In this document: piece by piece, positions 17,482-24,864 of the stretch
Position numbering within the stretch: position 1 is the first letter of the stretch
How the letters are laid out: each line of letters begins with the position of its first letter
Origin: Blautia_A ammoniilytica
GTDB lineage: Bacteria > Bacillota > Clostridia > Lachnospirales > Lachnospiraceae
Direction: 5' to 3'
Length of the DNA stretch: 64,000 bases
Assembly (NCBI RefSeq): GCF_025566965.1
Contig: NZ_JAOQJL010000013.1
Span: forward strand, 1 to 64,000
Program-made: the position numbers and the translations under genes
Notes under the pieces: generated by a model
What the model saw: only the letters and a program-made list of their open reading frames with translations
What the model was told of the DNA's origin: nothing
Database searches by the model: none

Positions 17482-17520
17482 TAGGGAGGGTGTGACTTGC
17501 ACTGAGTCACATCCTCCCTA
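17482..17520. terminator. Strong bidirectional terminator
   Basis: TAGGGAGGGTGTGACT pairs with AGTCACATCCTCCCTA around a short loop, with one G-T pair. A-rich sequence lies to the left and AAATTT to the right. It separates the esterase gene from the convergent holA gene and can serve both. Confidence 0.85.
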
Positions 17521-17526
17521 AATTTG

Positions 17527-18513
17527 TTAATTGATGCCGCAGCTGTATTTTACGATCAGCAGTTCTACGCTTAAGGTATCCTGAAGACGTCCGGTTTTAA
17601 CAGCTTCTTCTGCATCTACAAAATCAGCTACTGCCTGTTGAAGCTCATCCAGAGAATAGGACCGGGCGCAGGCAAGGATCTTCCGGACAACAAAGGCCGG
17701 GACACCAAGGCGGGAAGCCATTTCTGCCTGTGCCAGCCCTTCCTGTACAAATTGTTTTGCTAGAAAAAGCTGCCGGAACTGTTTCGCAAGAAGAAACAGG
17801 ATCCGCATAGGAGGTTCCTTCAGGGTGAGCAGGTCATAATAAAGATCAAGAGCCTTTTTCTGGTTTTTATCGGCTACTGCCTGTACCATATCAAAGATCT
17901 TATTCTGGGTACGCGTCACACACACTGCCTCAATATCAGCTGCTGTAACAACATCCCTGCCGCTGGTGTAATTGATCAGCTTTTCCAGTTCCATGCGGAG
18001 ATTCCCCATATCAGCCCCTGTTTTTGTGAGAAGCAGTTCCATGTCACGCTGAGTGATCTTTTTTCCTTCTTTGCCAAGAAGGCCGGCAGCCCAGCGCATC
18101 AGGGTTTTCTCATCCTGTGGGAGAAATTCACAGATCCGGCCAGCAGCTTTGACCGCCTTGTACATCCGGCTTCGTTTATCTACTTCGGACTCTGCGAATA
18201 TGAGACAGAGATAATCAGGCAGGGATTTCATATAATCTGCCAGCTCGTCACATTTGTTTTTGAAAAATCCGGTATCTTCCAGAAGGATCACTCTCCGGTC
18301 AGCAAAAAAAGGCATGGTTTCGCATAAGTCGATCAATTCTTTTATTTCAATCCCTTTTCCTTCAAAACGGGTAAAATTCATGGTGTCCCCATCAGGGTTC
18401 AGTGCTTTTACCAGATTGTGCTTGTACTGCTGCTTCAGGTAGGCTTCGGCTCCGTAAAGCAGATATGCAGGTTTGAAATTGCCTGATTTAATATCTTCCT
18501 GAATATTTTTCAA
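17527..18513 (-). CDS. holA: DNA polymerase III delta subunit
   Basis: The product (about 328 residues) matches HolA: N-terminal KPAYLLYGAEAYLKQQY with the degenerate P-loop region of clamp loaders, a middle domain with LLEDTGFFKNK, and the helical C-terminal collar (PMRILFLLAKQFRQLF, DTLSVELLIVKYS). It opens the sliding clamp as part of the clamp loader. I choose TTG at 18513 because TAGGAGA lies 7 bases upstream and the protein then begins MKNIQEDI as in other clostridial HolA. An ATG at 18570 would add 19 unlikely residues. The gene follows rpsT on the same strand, a common pairing. Confidence 0.9.
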   Translation of the reverse strand: MKNIQEDIKSGNFKPAYLLYGAEAYLKQQYKHNLVKALNPDGDTMNFTRFEGKGIEIKELIDLCETMPFFADRRVILLEDTGFFKNKCDELADYMKSLPDYLCLIFAESEVDKRSRMYKAVKAAGRICEFLPQDEKTLMRWAAGLLGKEGKKITQRDMELLLTKTGADMGNLRMELEKLINYTSGRDVVTAADIEAVCVTRTQNKIFDMVQAVADKNQKKALDLYYDLLTLKEPPMRILFLLAKQFRQLFLAKQFVQEGLAQAEMASRLGVPAFVVRKILACARSYSLDELQQAVADFVDAEEAVKTGRLQDTLSVELLIVKYSCGIN

Positions 18514-18603
18514 AATAGTTTCTCCTACTGAAAAAGGCAGCCGCTGACGGTGCGACTGCCATATTTTCACTTATAAGCTTATAACTAAAAATAAAATTCT
18601 CTA

Positions 18604-18867
18604 TTAACCGATGCTATTAACGGCTTTTGTTAAACGGGAAACTTTTCTAGCGCAGTTGTTCTTGTGGTAAACACCTTTGGATGTTGCTTTGCTGATAGTA
18701 GCAATAGCCTCTGTAAGTGCTGCCTCTGCTGCTGCTTTGTCCTTCTGTGCGACTGCTGCATCTACCTTTCTGATGGAAGTCTTAACAGCAGATTTGATGG
18801 ATTTGTTTCTCGCAGCTTTAGTTCTTGTAACTAAAATTCTTTTCTTTGCGGATTTAATGTTAGCCAA
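18604..18867 (-). CDS. rpsT: 30S ribosomal protein S20
   Basis: An 87-residue basic protein with the S20 pattern: ANIKSAKKRILVTRTKAARN, KSAVKTSIRKVDAA and the C-terminal KGVYHKNNCARKVSRLTKAV. It binds 16S rRNA in the small subunit. The start is TTG at 18867, preceded by GGAGGTG; the ATG at 18882 lies within the ribosome-site region and gives a non-conserved extension. S20 genes in many bacteria use a weak start codon, which fits known self-limiting expression. Transcribed from a good promoter at 18955-18983, ahead of holA. Confidence 0.95.
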   Translation of the reverse strand: MANIKSAKKRILVTRTKAARNKSIKSAVKTSIRKVDAAVAQKDKAAAEAALTEAIATISKATSKGVYHKNNCARKVSRLTKAVNSIG

Positions 18868-18954
18868 TTCGTACACCTCCAATTCCTAGATAATCGTGAA
18901 AATATTTTCTTTCATAGAAACAGACACGGGCGCCTCTATGAAACATGCTTATAT

Positions 18955-18983
18955 AGTTTAGTATATTTACCATGGAATGTCAA
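18955..18983 (-). promoter_or_regulatory. Promoter of rpsT-holA
   Basis: On the minus strand, a perfect TTGACA (18983-18978) and TAAACT (18960-18955) are 17 bp apart, giving a leader of about 80 bases before rpsT. Confidence 0.7.
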
Positions 18984-19118
18984 TACATAATTCAGGAAAA
19001 AGGAGAAAAAATATAGTATGATGGCTACTGTAAAAGGTCTGGATCCATATGGTGGATTGACCGTAAGTGAATGAAAGACGGTAGAACCGTAATTAAAGAT
19101 ATTTCAAAGGAGGAGTGC

Positions 19119-20030
19119 ATGTTGGGCGATTATAAGATCCGCACGGACCTGGCATTAGAGGCAAGAGAACGGTTTGATGAAAAAAATGTGGAATTGCGGG
19201 GAGTGGAAGTGAAGGAAACCTATGACCAGGAAAAGGAAATCCGGACAACGGTTGTGAAAATTTTTACGGAAAACGGAGCAAAGGCCATGGGACGTCCTCA
19301 GGGCAACTACATTACTATAGAAGCACCTAATCTGTCTTCGCCGGACGAAGGTTATCACAGGGAAGTGTCAGAAGAGATCGCAGCCCATCTGACTCAGCTG
19401 ATCAATCTGAAAAAAGAGCAGTCCATTCTGGTGGTAGGCCTGGGAAATCAAAACATTACAGCAGATGCTCTTGGTCCGCAGGTGGTGGGAAATCTTCATA
19501 TGACAAGGCATATTATCAGGGAATACGGACTGATGGGACTGAAAAATGAAAAGCTGCACAGGATCAGTGGAATCATTCCAGGAGTGATGGCCCAGACAGG
19601 TATGGAAACCTGGGAGATCATCCAGGGAATCGTATCGGCCACAAATCCGGATGTGGTGATCGCAATTGATGCACTGGCAGCAAGAAGCACGAAAAGACTT
19701 AACAGGACAATTCAGATCACAGATACTGGAATCAGTCCGGGATCCGGAGTGGGTAATCACAGAGTGGGGCTTTCAAAAGAAAATCTTCATGTGAAAGTGA
19801 TCGGGATCGGTGTTCCCACTGTTGTGGATGCAGCCACGATTGTTTACGATGCTATGTCTCATCTGCTGGAGACTTTGGAAGAAACAGAACAGAAGGAATT
19901 TCTGGAAGAAATTATTTCGCCTCATCTCCATACCATGTTTGTAACGCCCAAGGATGTGGATGAAACTGTAAGATATCTGGGATTTACCATTTCTGAAGGA
20001 CTGAATATGGCTTTTGCACAGCAGGAATAA
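19119..20030 (+). CDS. gpr: Germination protease (spore protease GPR)
   Basis: A 303-residue protein of peptidase family A25, recognisable from the propeptide-like start GDYKIRTDLALEARE, the SILVVGLGNQNITADALGPQ block, and IIPGVMAQTGMETWEI. GPR degrades small acid-soluble spore proteins during germination after removing its own propeptide. I choose ATG 19119 because AAAGGAGGAG lies just before it; an upstream ATG at 19071 lacks a ribosome site. With spoIIP next, it marks the organism as an endospore former. Normally read by the forespore sigma factor sigma-G; I could not identify a clear sigma-G promoter. Confidence 0.95.
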   Translation: MLGDYKIRTDLALEARERFDEKNVELRGVEVKETYDQEKEIRTTVVKIFTENGAKAMGRPQGNYITIEAPNLSSPDEGYHREVSEEIAAHLTQLINLKKEQSILVVGLGNQNITADALGPQVVGNLHMTRHIIREYGLMGLKNEKLHRISGIIPGVMAQTGMETWEIIQGIVSATNPDVVIAIDALAARSTKRLNRTIQITDTGISPGSGVGNHRVGLSKENLHVKVIGIGVPTVVDAATIVYDAMSHLLETLEETEQKEFLEEIISPHLHTMFVTPKDVDETVRYLGFTISEGLNMAFAQQE

Positions 20031-20088
20031 AAGATGAAAATCATAACTGCCGATTTTGCTTCATAGGATAGCATAAAGAGGTGGTTCG

Positions 20089-21318
20089 GTGACAAAATTC
20101 CAGAAGGGGTTCTGCGTTATTTTATGTCTGTGTTTCTTTCTGGTTCTGGCAGTAATGCCAGAGCCTTTTTCCCGTCTGGAAAATATATACCGGCAGTTTC
20201 CTATTTATCGTTTTGCAGAACAAAAAGCCAGAGATACATATCTGGAAGCAGACTGGCGGACAGAAGAAAAATTGATAGAAGAAAATGCAGAATACGTGGG
20301 ACAACTACTGGAATCAACTCAGGCACAGCAGACAAAGGAACCACAGGTAACAGAGTTTCCACAGATGACAAAGGAACCACAGGTAACAGAATTTCCACAG
20401 ATGACAAAGGAACCACAGGTAACAGAATTTCCACAGATGACAGAGAAACCCCAAATCACAGAGAAATTACAGGTTACAGAACCTCCGCAGATGACAGATT
20501 CCCCGCAGGTGGCAGAAACTGTGCAGCCCCATCCTGTGATCGACCTTTCACCGGAAAAGCTGGCAGATAAAAACTATCTTTTGGAACATTTTTTTGTGGT
20601 AGATGCAGCTACAACAGCAGAGGCAGCTTCCCTGAATGCAGCTGAATATCTGGCAAAGGATATGACACTTAAGCCGGAAAAAGATCAGCCGCAGATATTG
20701 ATTTACCACAGCCATTCCCAGGAAACCTTTGCGGATTCAAGAACAGGAGAAGAAGCAGATACAGTGGTTGGAGTAGGAGATTATCTGACAGAAATCCTGG
20801 AGCAAAAGTATGGCTATCAGGTAATCCATGTAAGGGAGCATTTTGATGTGATAGGCGGAGAAATCGACAGAAGCCGGGCATACGATTTTGCCAGAGAATA
20901 TGTGGAAAAAGTGCTGGAGGAGAATCCAACAGTTCAGGTTCTGATCGATCTTCACAGAGATGGGGTGCCGGAGGGGAAAAGGCTGGTAACAAAAATCGGA
21001 GGCAGGGATACAGCACAGATCATGTTTTATAACGGTTTAAGCTATACTGTAAATCAGGGGAAAATAAGCTATCTGCCAAATCCATATATTGAAGAGAATC
21101 TGGCTTTTTCTTTTCAGCTGGAGTATACAGCGGCAGAATATTATCCTGGATTTTACAGATGTATTTATCTGGCAGGGCTGCGGTATAATCTGCATTTAAG
21201 ACCAAGGGCGCTGCTGGTGGAAGCAGGGGCGCAGACCAACACTGTACAGGAGGTGAAAAACGCCATGGAGCCTTTGGGGGATATTCTGAATCGGGTTTTA
21301 AAAGGCAGTGACAAATAA
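20089..21318 (+). CDS. spoIIP: Stage II sporulation protein P
   Basis: A 409-residue protein with an N-terminal membrane anchor, a long Pro/Thr/Glu-rich linker (about residues 80-150) containing three exact 12-residue repeats, and the SpoIIP catalytic domain: ILIYHSHSQETFAD, VLIDLHRDGVP and the C-terminal RALLVEAGAQTNTVQE. SpoIIP is an amidase/endopeptidase that works with SpoIID and SpoIIM to thin septal peptidoglycan during forespore engulfment. It starts with GTG 20089 after AGAGGTGG. The repeat linker is longer than in B. subtilis. Follows gpr, as in other Clostridia. Confidence 0.95.
   Translation: MTKFQKGFCVILCLCFFLVLAVMPEPFSRLENIYRQFPIYRFAEQKARDTYLEADWRTEEKLIEENAEYVGQLLESTQAQQTKEPQVTEFPQMTKEPQVTEFPQMTKEPQVTEFPQMTEKPQITEKLQVTEPPQMTDSPQVAETVQPHPVIDLSPEKLADKNYLLEHFFVVDAATTAEAASLNAAEYLAKDMTLKPEKDQPQILIYHSHSQETFADSRTGEEADTVVGVGDYLTEILEQKYGYQVIHVREHFDVIGGEIDRSRAYDFAREYVEKVLEENPTVQVLIDLHRDGVPEGKRLVTKIGGRDTAQIMFYNGLSYTVNQGKISYLPNPYIEENLAFSFQLEYTAAEYYPGFYRCIYLAGLRYNLHLRPRALLVEAGAQTNTVQEVKNAMEPLGDILNRVLKGSDK
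20332..20439 (+). repeat. Three 36-bp in-frame tandem repeats in spoIIP
   Basis: Three nearly identical 36-bp units start at 20332, 20368 and 20404, differing at a single site (GAG versus GAA). Each encodes TKEPQVTEFPQM. Degenerate copies continue to about 20520. The array lies in the linker between the membrane anchor and the catalytic domain, where length variation is tolerated. Confidence 0.9.
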
Positions 21319-21337
21319 GCAGAAGCTGTGATATAAT
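21308..21337 (+). promoter_or_regulatory. Promoter of lepA
   Basis: GTGACA at 21308 and the extended -10 TGaTATAAT at 21329-21337 are 18 bp apart. It overlaps the end of spoIIP and would free lepA from sporulation-controlled transcription upstream. Confidence 0.6.
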
Positions 21338-21373
21338 CAAAAAAGAGCGTAAAAAAGAGGAGGATCGTCTGGA

Positions 21374-23182
21374 ATGACAGACCAGAGTAAGATACGGAAT
21401 TTTTGTATTATCGCACATATAGACCATGGGAAATCCACACTGGCAGACCGGATCATTGAGATGACCGGCCTTCTTACAGAGCGTGAGATGCAGGCGCAGG
21501 TTCTTGACAACATGGACCTTGAACGTGAGCGGGGCATTACCATCAAATCCCAGGCAGTGCGTATTGTATATAAAGCAAAAGACGGAGAAGAGTATATTTT
21601 TAACCTGATCGATACACCAGGGCATGTGGATTTTAACTATGAGGTTTCCAGAAGCCTGGCAGCCTGTGATGGTGCGATCCTTGTGGTAGATGCAGCACAG
21701 GGGATCGAGGCACAGACACTTGCTAATGTATATATGGCGCTGGATCATGATCTGGAGGTGATCCCTGTGATCAATAAGATCGATCTGCCAAGTGCCCAGC
21801 CAGAGCGAGTGATCAATGAGATCGAGGATGTGATCGGACTTGAAGCCCAGGATGCACCTAAGATCTCAGCCAAAACAGGACTGAATGTGGACCAGGTACT
21901 GGAGAGTATTGTGGAGAAGATCCCTGCACCTGAGGGAGATCCGGATGCACCGCTGAAGGCGTTGATCTTTGATTCTGTTTATGATGCCTATAAAGGAGTT
22001 ATTGTATTTTGCCGTCTGATGGACGGGCGTGTGCGTAAGGGGACTACTATCCGTATGATGGCTACCGGTTTTACAGCAGAGGTTGTGGAAGTTGGATATT
22101 TCGGACCAGGGCAGTTTATTCCCTGCGAAGAACTGAGTGCAGGTATGGTAGGATATATTACTGCAAGCATTAAGAATGTAAGGGATACCCGTGTTGGTGA
22201 TACAGTGACAGATCATAACCGTCCCTGTAAGGAAGCACTGCCCGGATATAAGAAAGTAAATCCTATGGTTTACTGCGGATTGTATCCGGCTGACGGAGCC
22301 AAATACGGAGATCTGAGGGATGCACTGGAAAAACTGCAGCTGAATGACGCATCTTTGTTTTATGAGCCTGAGACTTCTGTTGCTTTGGGCTTTGGATTCC
22401 GCTGCGGATTCCTGGGACTGCTCCATCTGGAAATCATCCAGGAGCGTTTGGAAAGAGAATATAATCTTGATCTGGTTACAACTGCGCCCAGTGTTATTTA
22501 TAAAGTCCATAAGACCAACGGAGAGGTGATCGATCTGACCAACCCAACTAATCTTCCGGATCCATCGGAGATCGAATTTATGGAAGAACCAATGGTTCAG
22601 GCTGAGATCATGGTGACTACGGAGTTTATCGGTGCGATCATGGATCTGTGCCAGGAACGCCGCGGACAGTACGGTGGCATGGAGTATATGGAGGAGACAA
22701 GGGCACTTTTGAAGTACAAGCTGCCGCTGAATGAGATCATTTATGATTTCTTTGATGCATTGAAATCACGTTCCAGGGGCTACGCTTCCCTGGATTACGA
22801 GCTTTGCGGATATGAACGAAGTGAGCTTGTGAAGCTGGATATCCTGGTAAATAAAGAAGAAGTGGACGCATTATCCTTTATTGTCCATGCAGATACTGCT
22901 TATGAGAGAGGCAGGAAGATGTGTGAAAAGCTGAAGGACGAGATTCCAAGACAGCTTTTTGAAATCCCGATCCAGGCAGCTATCGGCAGTAAGATCATTG
23001 CAAGAGAGACAGTAAAAGCCATGCGTAAGGATGTGCTTGCCAAGTGTTATGGCGGTGATATTTCCCGTAAGAAGAAGCTTCTTGAAAAGCAGAAGGAAGG
23101 CAAGAAGAGAATGCGTCAGGTAGGAAATGTAGAGATACCGCAGAAAGCATTTATGAGTGTTTTAAAGCTGGATGAGAATTAA
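21374..23182 (+). CDS. lepA: Elongation factor 4 (LepA) GTPase
   Basis: A 602-residue, full-length LepA. It has G1 AHIDHGKST, G2/G3 with RGITI and DTPGHVDF, G4 NKID, then domain II, EF-G-like domains and the LepA-specific C-terminal domain ending MRQVGNVEIPQKAFMSVLKL. LepA binds ribosomes and aids translation under stress or ribosome assembly. ATG 21374 follows GAGGAGGA. It lies between spoIIP and hemW, the usual clostridial order. Confidence 0.97.
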   Translation: MTDQSKIRNFCIIAHIDHGKSTLADRIIEMTGLLTEREMQAQVLDNMDLERERGITIKSQAVRIVYKAKDGEEYIFNLIDTPGHVDFNYEVSRSLAACDGAILVVDAAQGIEAQTLANVYMALDHDLEVIPVINKIDLPSAQPERVINEIEDVIGLEAQDAPKISAKTGLNVDQVLESIVEKIPAPEGDPDAPLKALIFDSVYDAYKGVIVFCRLMDGRVRKGTTIRMMATGFTAEVVEVGYFGPGQFIPCEELSAGMVGYITASIKNVRDTRVGDTVTDHNRPCKEALPGYKKVNPMVYCGLYPADGAKYGDLRDALEKLQLNDASLFYEPETSVALGFGFRCGFLGLLHLEIIQERLEREYNLDLVTTAPSVIYKVHKTNGEVIDLTNPTNLPDPSEIEFMEEPMVQAEIMVTTEFIGAIMDLCQERRGQYGGMEYMEETRALLKYKLPLNEIIYDFFDALKSRSRGYASLDYELCGYERSELVKLDILVNKEEVDALSFIVHADTAYERGRKMCEKLKDEIPRQLFEIPIQAAIGSKIIARETVKAMRKDVLAKCYGGDISRKKKLLEKQKEGKKRMRQVGNVEIPQKAFMSVLKLDEN

Positions 23183-23200
23183 GGCTCTGGAGGAATACTA

Positions 23201-23626
23201 ATGAGAGAAAAAATCCTGCAAATCCTGAAACGGATTTCATATTCGGTGAAAAAGAGCATAAGGCGAAAACGGCAGCTGTGGATCCGTGGCGGGATCATGG
23301 CTGTAGGTCTGCTGGTGATCGTGATCTTTATCGGGAAATGTGCCTGCAGCAAGAAGCCAGCCGGAACCCAGGATGAAAGCTCCATGGGGGTTATGACCAT
23401 TACCGTGGCTCCGTCTCCCACGCCGACTGAGATTCCAAGGCAGGTAAGCAGTGATGCAGCTGCTACCAATGGCAATGTTACCATGGTCAATGAATATCTG
23501 GTGCAGAAAGGGAAGGGCAGCAGCACAAAGGCGGATAACAGCAGTGCCACAGATAATAATGGCAGCGGAGAGGACAGCGATACTTCAGGTACAAATGGAG
23601 ACGGCAGTACAGATGGAACAGAATAA
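23201..23626 (+). CDS. Single-pass membrane protein with Ser/Asp/Gly-rich tail, unknown
   Basis: A 141-residue protein with a basic N-terminus (KKSIRRKRQLWIRG), one membrane helix (IMAVGLLVIVIFIGKCAC) and an extracytoplasmic region with a PSPTPT linker, a short ordered stretch (NVTMVNEYLVQKGKG) and a disordered Ser/Asp/Asn/Gly tail. No known domain is seen. It sits 18 bases after lepA with a GGAGGA ribosome site and overlaps hemW by 14 nt, so it belongs to the lepA-hemW transcript. Probably a genuine lineage-specific gene; function unknown. Confidence 0.7.
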   Translation: MREKILQILKRISYSVKKSIRRKRQLWIRGGIMAVGLLVIVIFIGKCACSKKPAGTQDESSMGVMTITVAPSPTPTEIPRQVSSDAAATNGNVTMVNEYLVQKGKGSSTKADNSSATDNNGSGEDSDTSGTNGDGSTDGTE

Positions 23627-24752
23627 AAAAATAGAATTATATGTTCATATTCCTTTCTGTGTGAAGAAATGTGATTATTGCGATTTCCTTTCTGCCCCGG
23701 CAGGAAGGGATACACAGGAACAGTATGTACAGGCACTTCTACATGAGATCCAGACAGAAGGCGGCAGGCGTAAAGAACCTGTGGCCTCTGTTTTTATTGG
23801 GGGAGGGACGCCTTCTATATTAGAAGCAGATCTGCTGGAGAAGATATTAAAGGCCTTGTATCGATGTTTTTATATAGAAAAAGAAGCAGAAGTAACCATG
23901 GAAGCCAATCCTGGTACGCTTACCTTGGAAAAACTGAGGATCTGCAGGGAAAATGGTGTGAACCGGTTAAGTCTGGGACTTCAGTCACCGGATGACACAG
24001 AACTTGCCAGTTTGGGCAGGATCCATGATTACCAACAGTTTCTGGAAAGCTATCAGATGGCCAGGGAGGCAGGCTTTCACAATGTAAATGTGGATCTGAT
24101 GTTTGGGATTCCGGGCCAGACAAGAGATGGCTGGGAAAAGAGCCTGCGTACGGTAGCAGCCTTAAATCCGGAACATATTTCGGCTTATAGTCTGATCATC
24201 GAAGAAGGGACACCTTTTGCTGCAAGAAACCTGAAGCTTCCAGATGAAGACACCGAGTATCAGATGTATGAAGATACGGCACGGATTCTTGGGGAATATG
24301 GCTTTGAACAATATGAGATTTCCAATTATGCCAAAGTCGGCAAAGCCTGTATCCATAATATTGGTTACTGGACAGGTGTTTCTTATCTTGGCTTGGGATT
24401 GGGGGCAGCTTCTCTGATGGATGGCTGTAGATTTACCAATACAACCTCTCTGGAAAGGTATACAACAGCCAGCAGAAAGCCGGATTTTCCTGACAATATC
24501 AGGAAAGATCTGATCAAGCTGACCCGCCAGGAGCAGATGGAGGAATTTATGTTTCTTGGGCTAAGGCTTAGATCGGGTATTTCAAAGGCTGAGTTCGCAC
24601 AGAGGTTTGGTATCCCTATAGAGGAGATTTATGGGGATGTGATCCGCAGATATAAAGAACTTGCTTTGCTGCAAGAAGAAAATGGGCGGATTTTCCTTTC
24701 CAGACATGGCATCCATGTAAGCAATACTGTGATGGCAGATTTTTTGCTGTAG
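23613..24752 (+). CDS. hemW: HemW-like radical SAM heme chaperone
   Basis: A 379-residue radical-SAM protein with the 4Fe-4S motif CVKKCDYC, a GGGTPS glycine motif, and the HemW C-terminal domain (MEEFMFLGLRLRSGISKAEF). It resembles coproporphyrinogen oxidase HemN but has the HemW form of the cluster motif and the downstream region expected of a heme chaperone. Start at 23613 (MEQNKKIELYVHIPF) overlaps the preceding gene by 14 nt; ATG 23595 is also possible. The ribosome site is weak, so translation is likely coupled. HemW typically follows lepA in Firmicutes. Confidence 0.92.
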   Translation: MEQNKKIELYVHIPFCVKKCDYCDFLSAPAGRDTQEQYVQALLHEIQTEGGRRKEPVASVFIGGGTPSILEADLLEKILKALYRCFYIEKEAEVTMEANPGTLTLEKLRICRENGVNRLSLGLQSPDDTELASLGRIHDYQQFLESYQMAREAGFHNVNVDLMFGIPGQTRDGWEKSLRTVAALNPEHISAYSLIIEEGTPFAARNLKLPDEDTEYQMYEDTARILGEYGFEQYEISNYAKVGKACIHNIGYWTGVSYLGLGLGAASLMDGCRFTNTTSLERYTTASRKPDFPDNIRKDLIKLTRQEQMEEFMFLGLRLRSGISKAEFAQRFGIPIEEIYGDVIRRYKELALLQEENGRIFLSRHGIHVSNTVMADFLL

Positions 24753-24775
24753 ATATGGAAAACTAAACAGACCCC

Positions 24776-24804
24776 TTGAAAAACAGATGTTCGTGTGCTA
24801 TGCT
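24776..24804 (+). promoter_or_regulatory. Promoter of uvrA
   Basis: TTGAAA at 24776-24781 and TATGCT at 24799-24804 are 17 bp apart. The spacer contains one of two LexA-like sites, so the promoter is positioned for SOS repression. Confidence 0.6.
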
Positions 24805-24833
24805 AAACGAAGTACAACTCGAACATTTGTTTT
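24780..24833. promoter_or_regulatory. Two LexA (SOS)-like boxes in opposite orientation
   Basis: CGAACATTTGTTTT at 24820-24833 and, on the other strand, CGAACATCTGTTTT at 24793-24780 each match the Gram-positive SOS box CGAACRNRYGTTYC at 12 of 14 positions. The first lies past the predicted transcription start and the second in the promoter spacer. UvrA is a standard SOS gene in Firmicutes, so LexA control is likely. The pair also forms a long inverted repeat that could fold in RNA. Confidence 0.6.
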
Positions 24834-24864
24834 TGCTTGAAGAACTGGAAAACAGGAGGCAGAT

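Noticed and set aside
20332..20439. Regular 36-bp repeats considered as a CRISPR array
   Set aside because: The units are directly adjacent with no spacers and are in frame within spoIIP.
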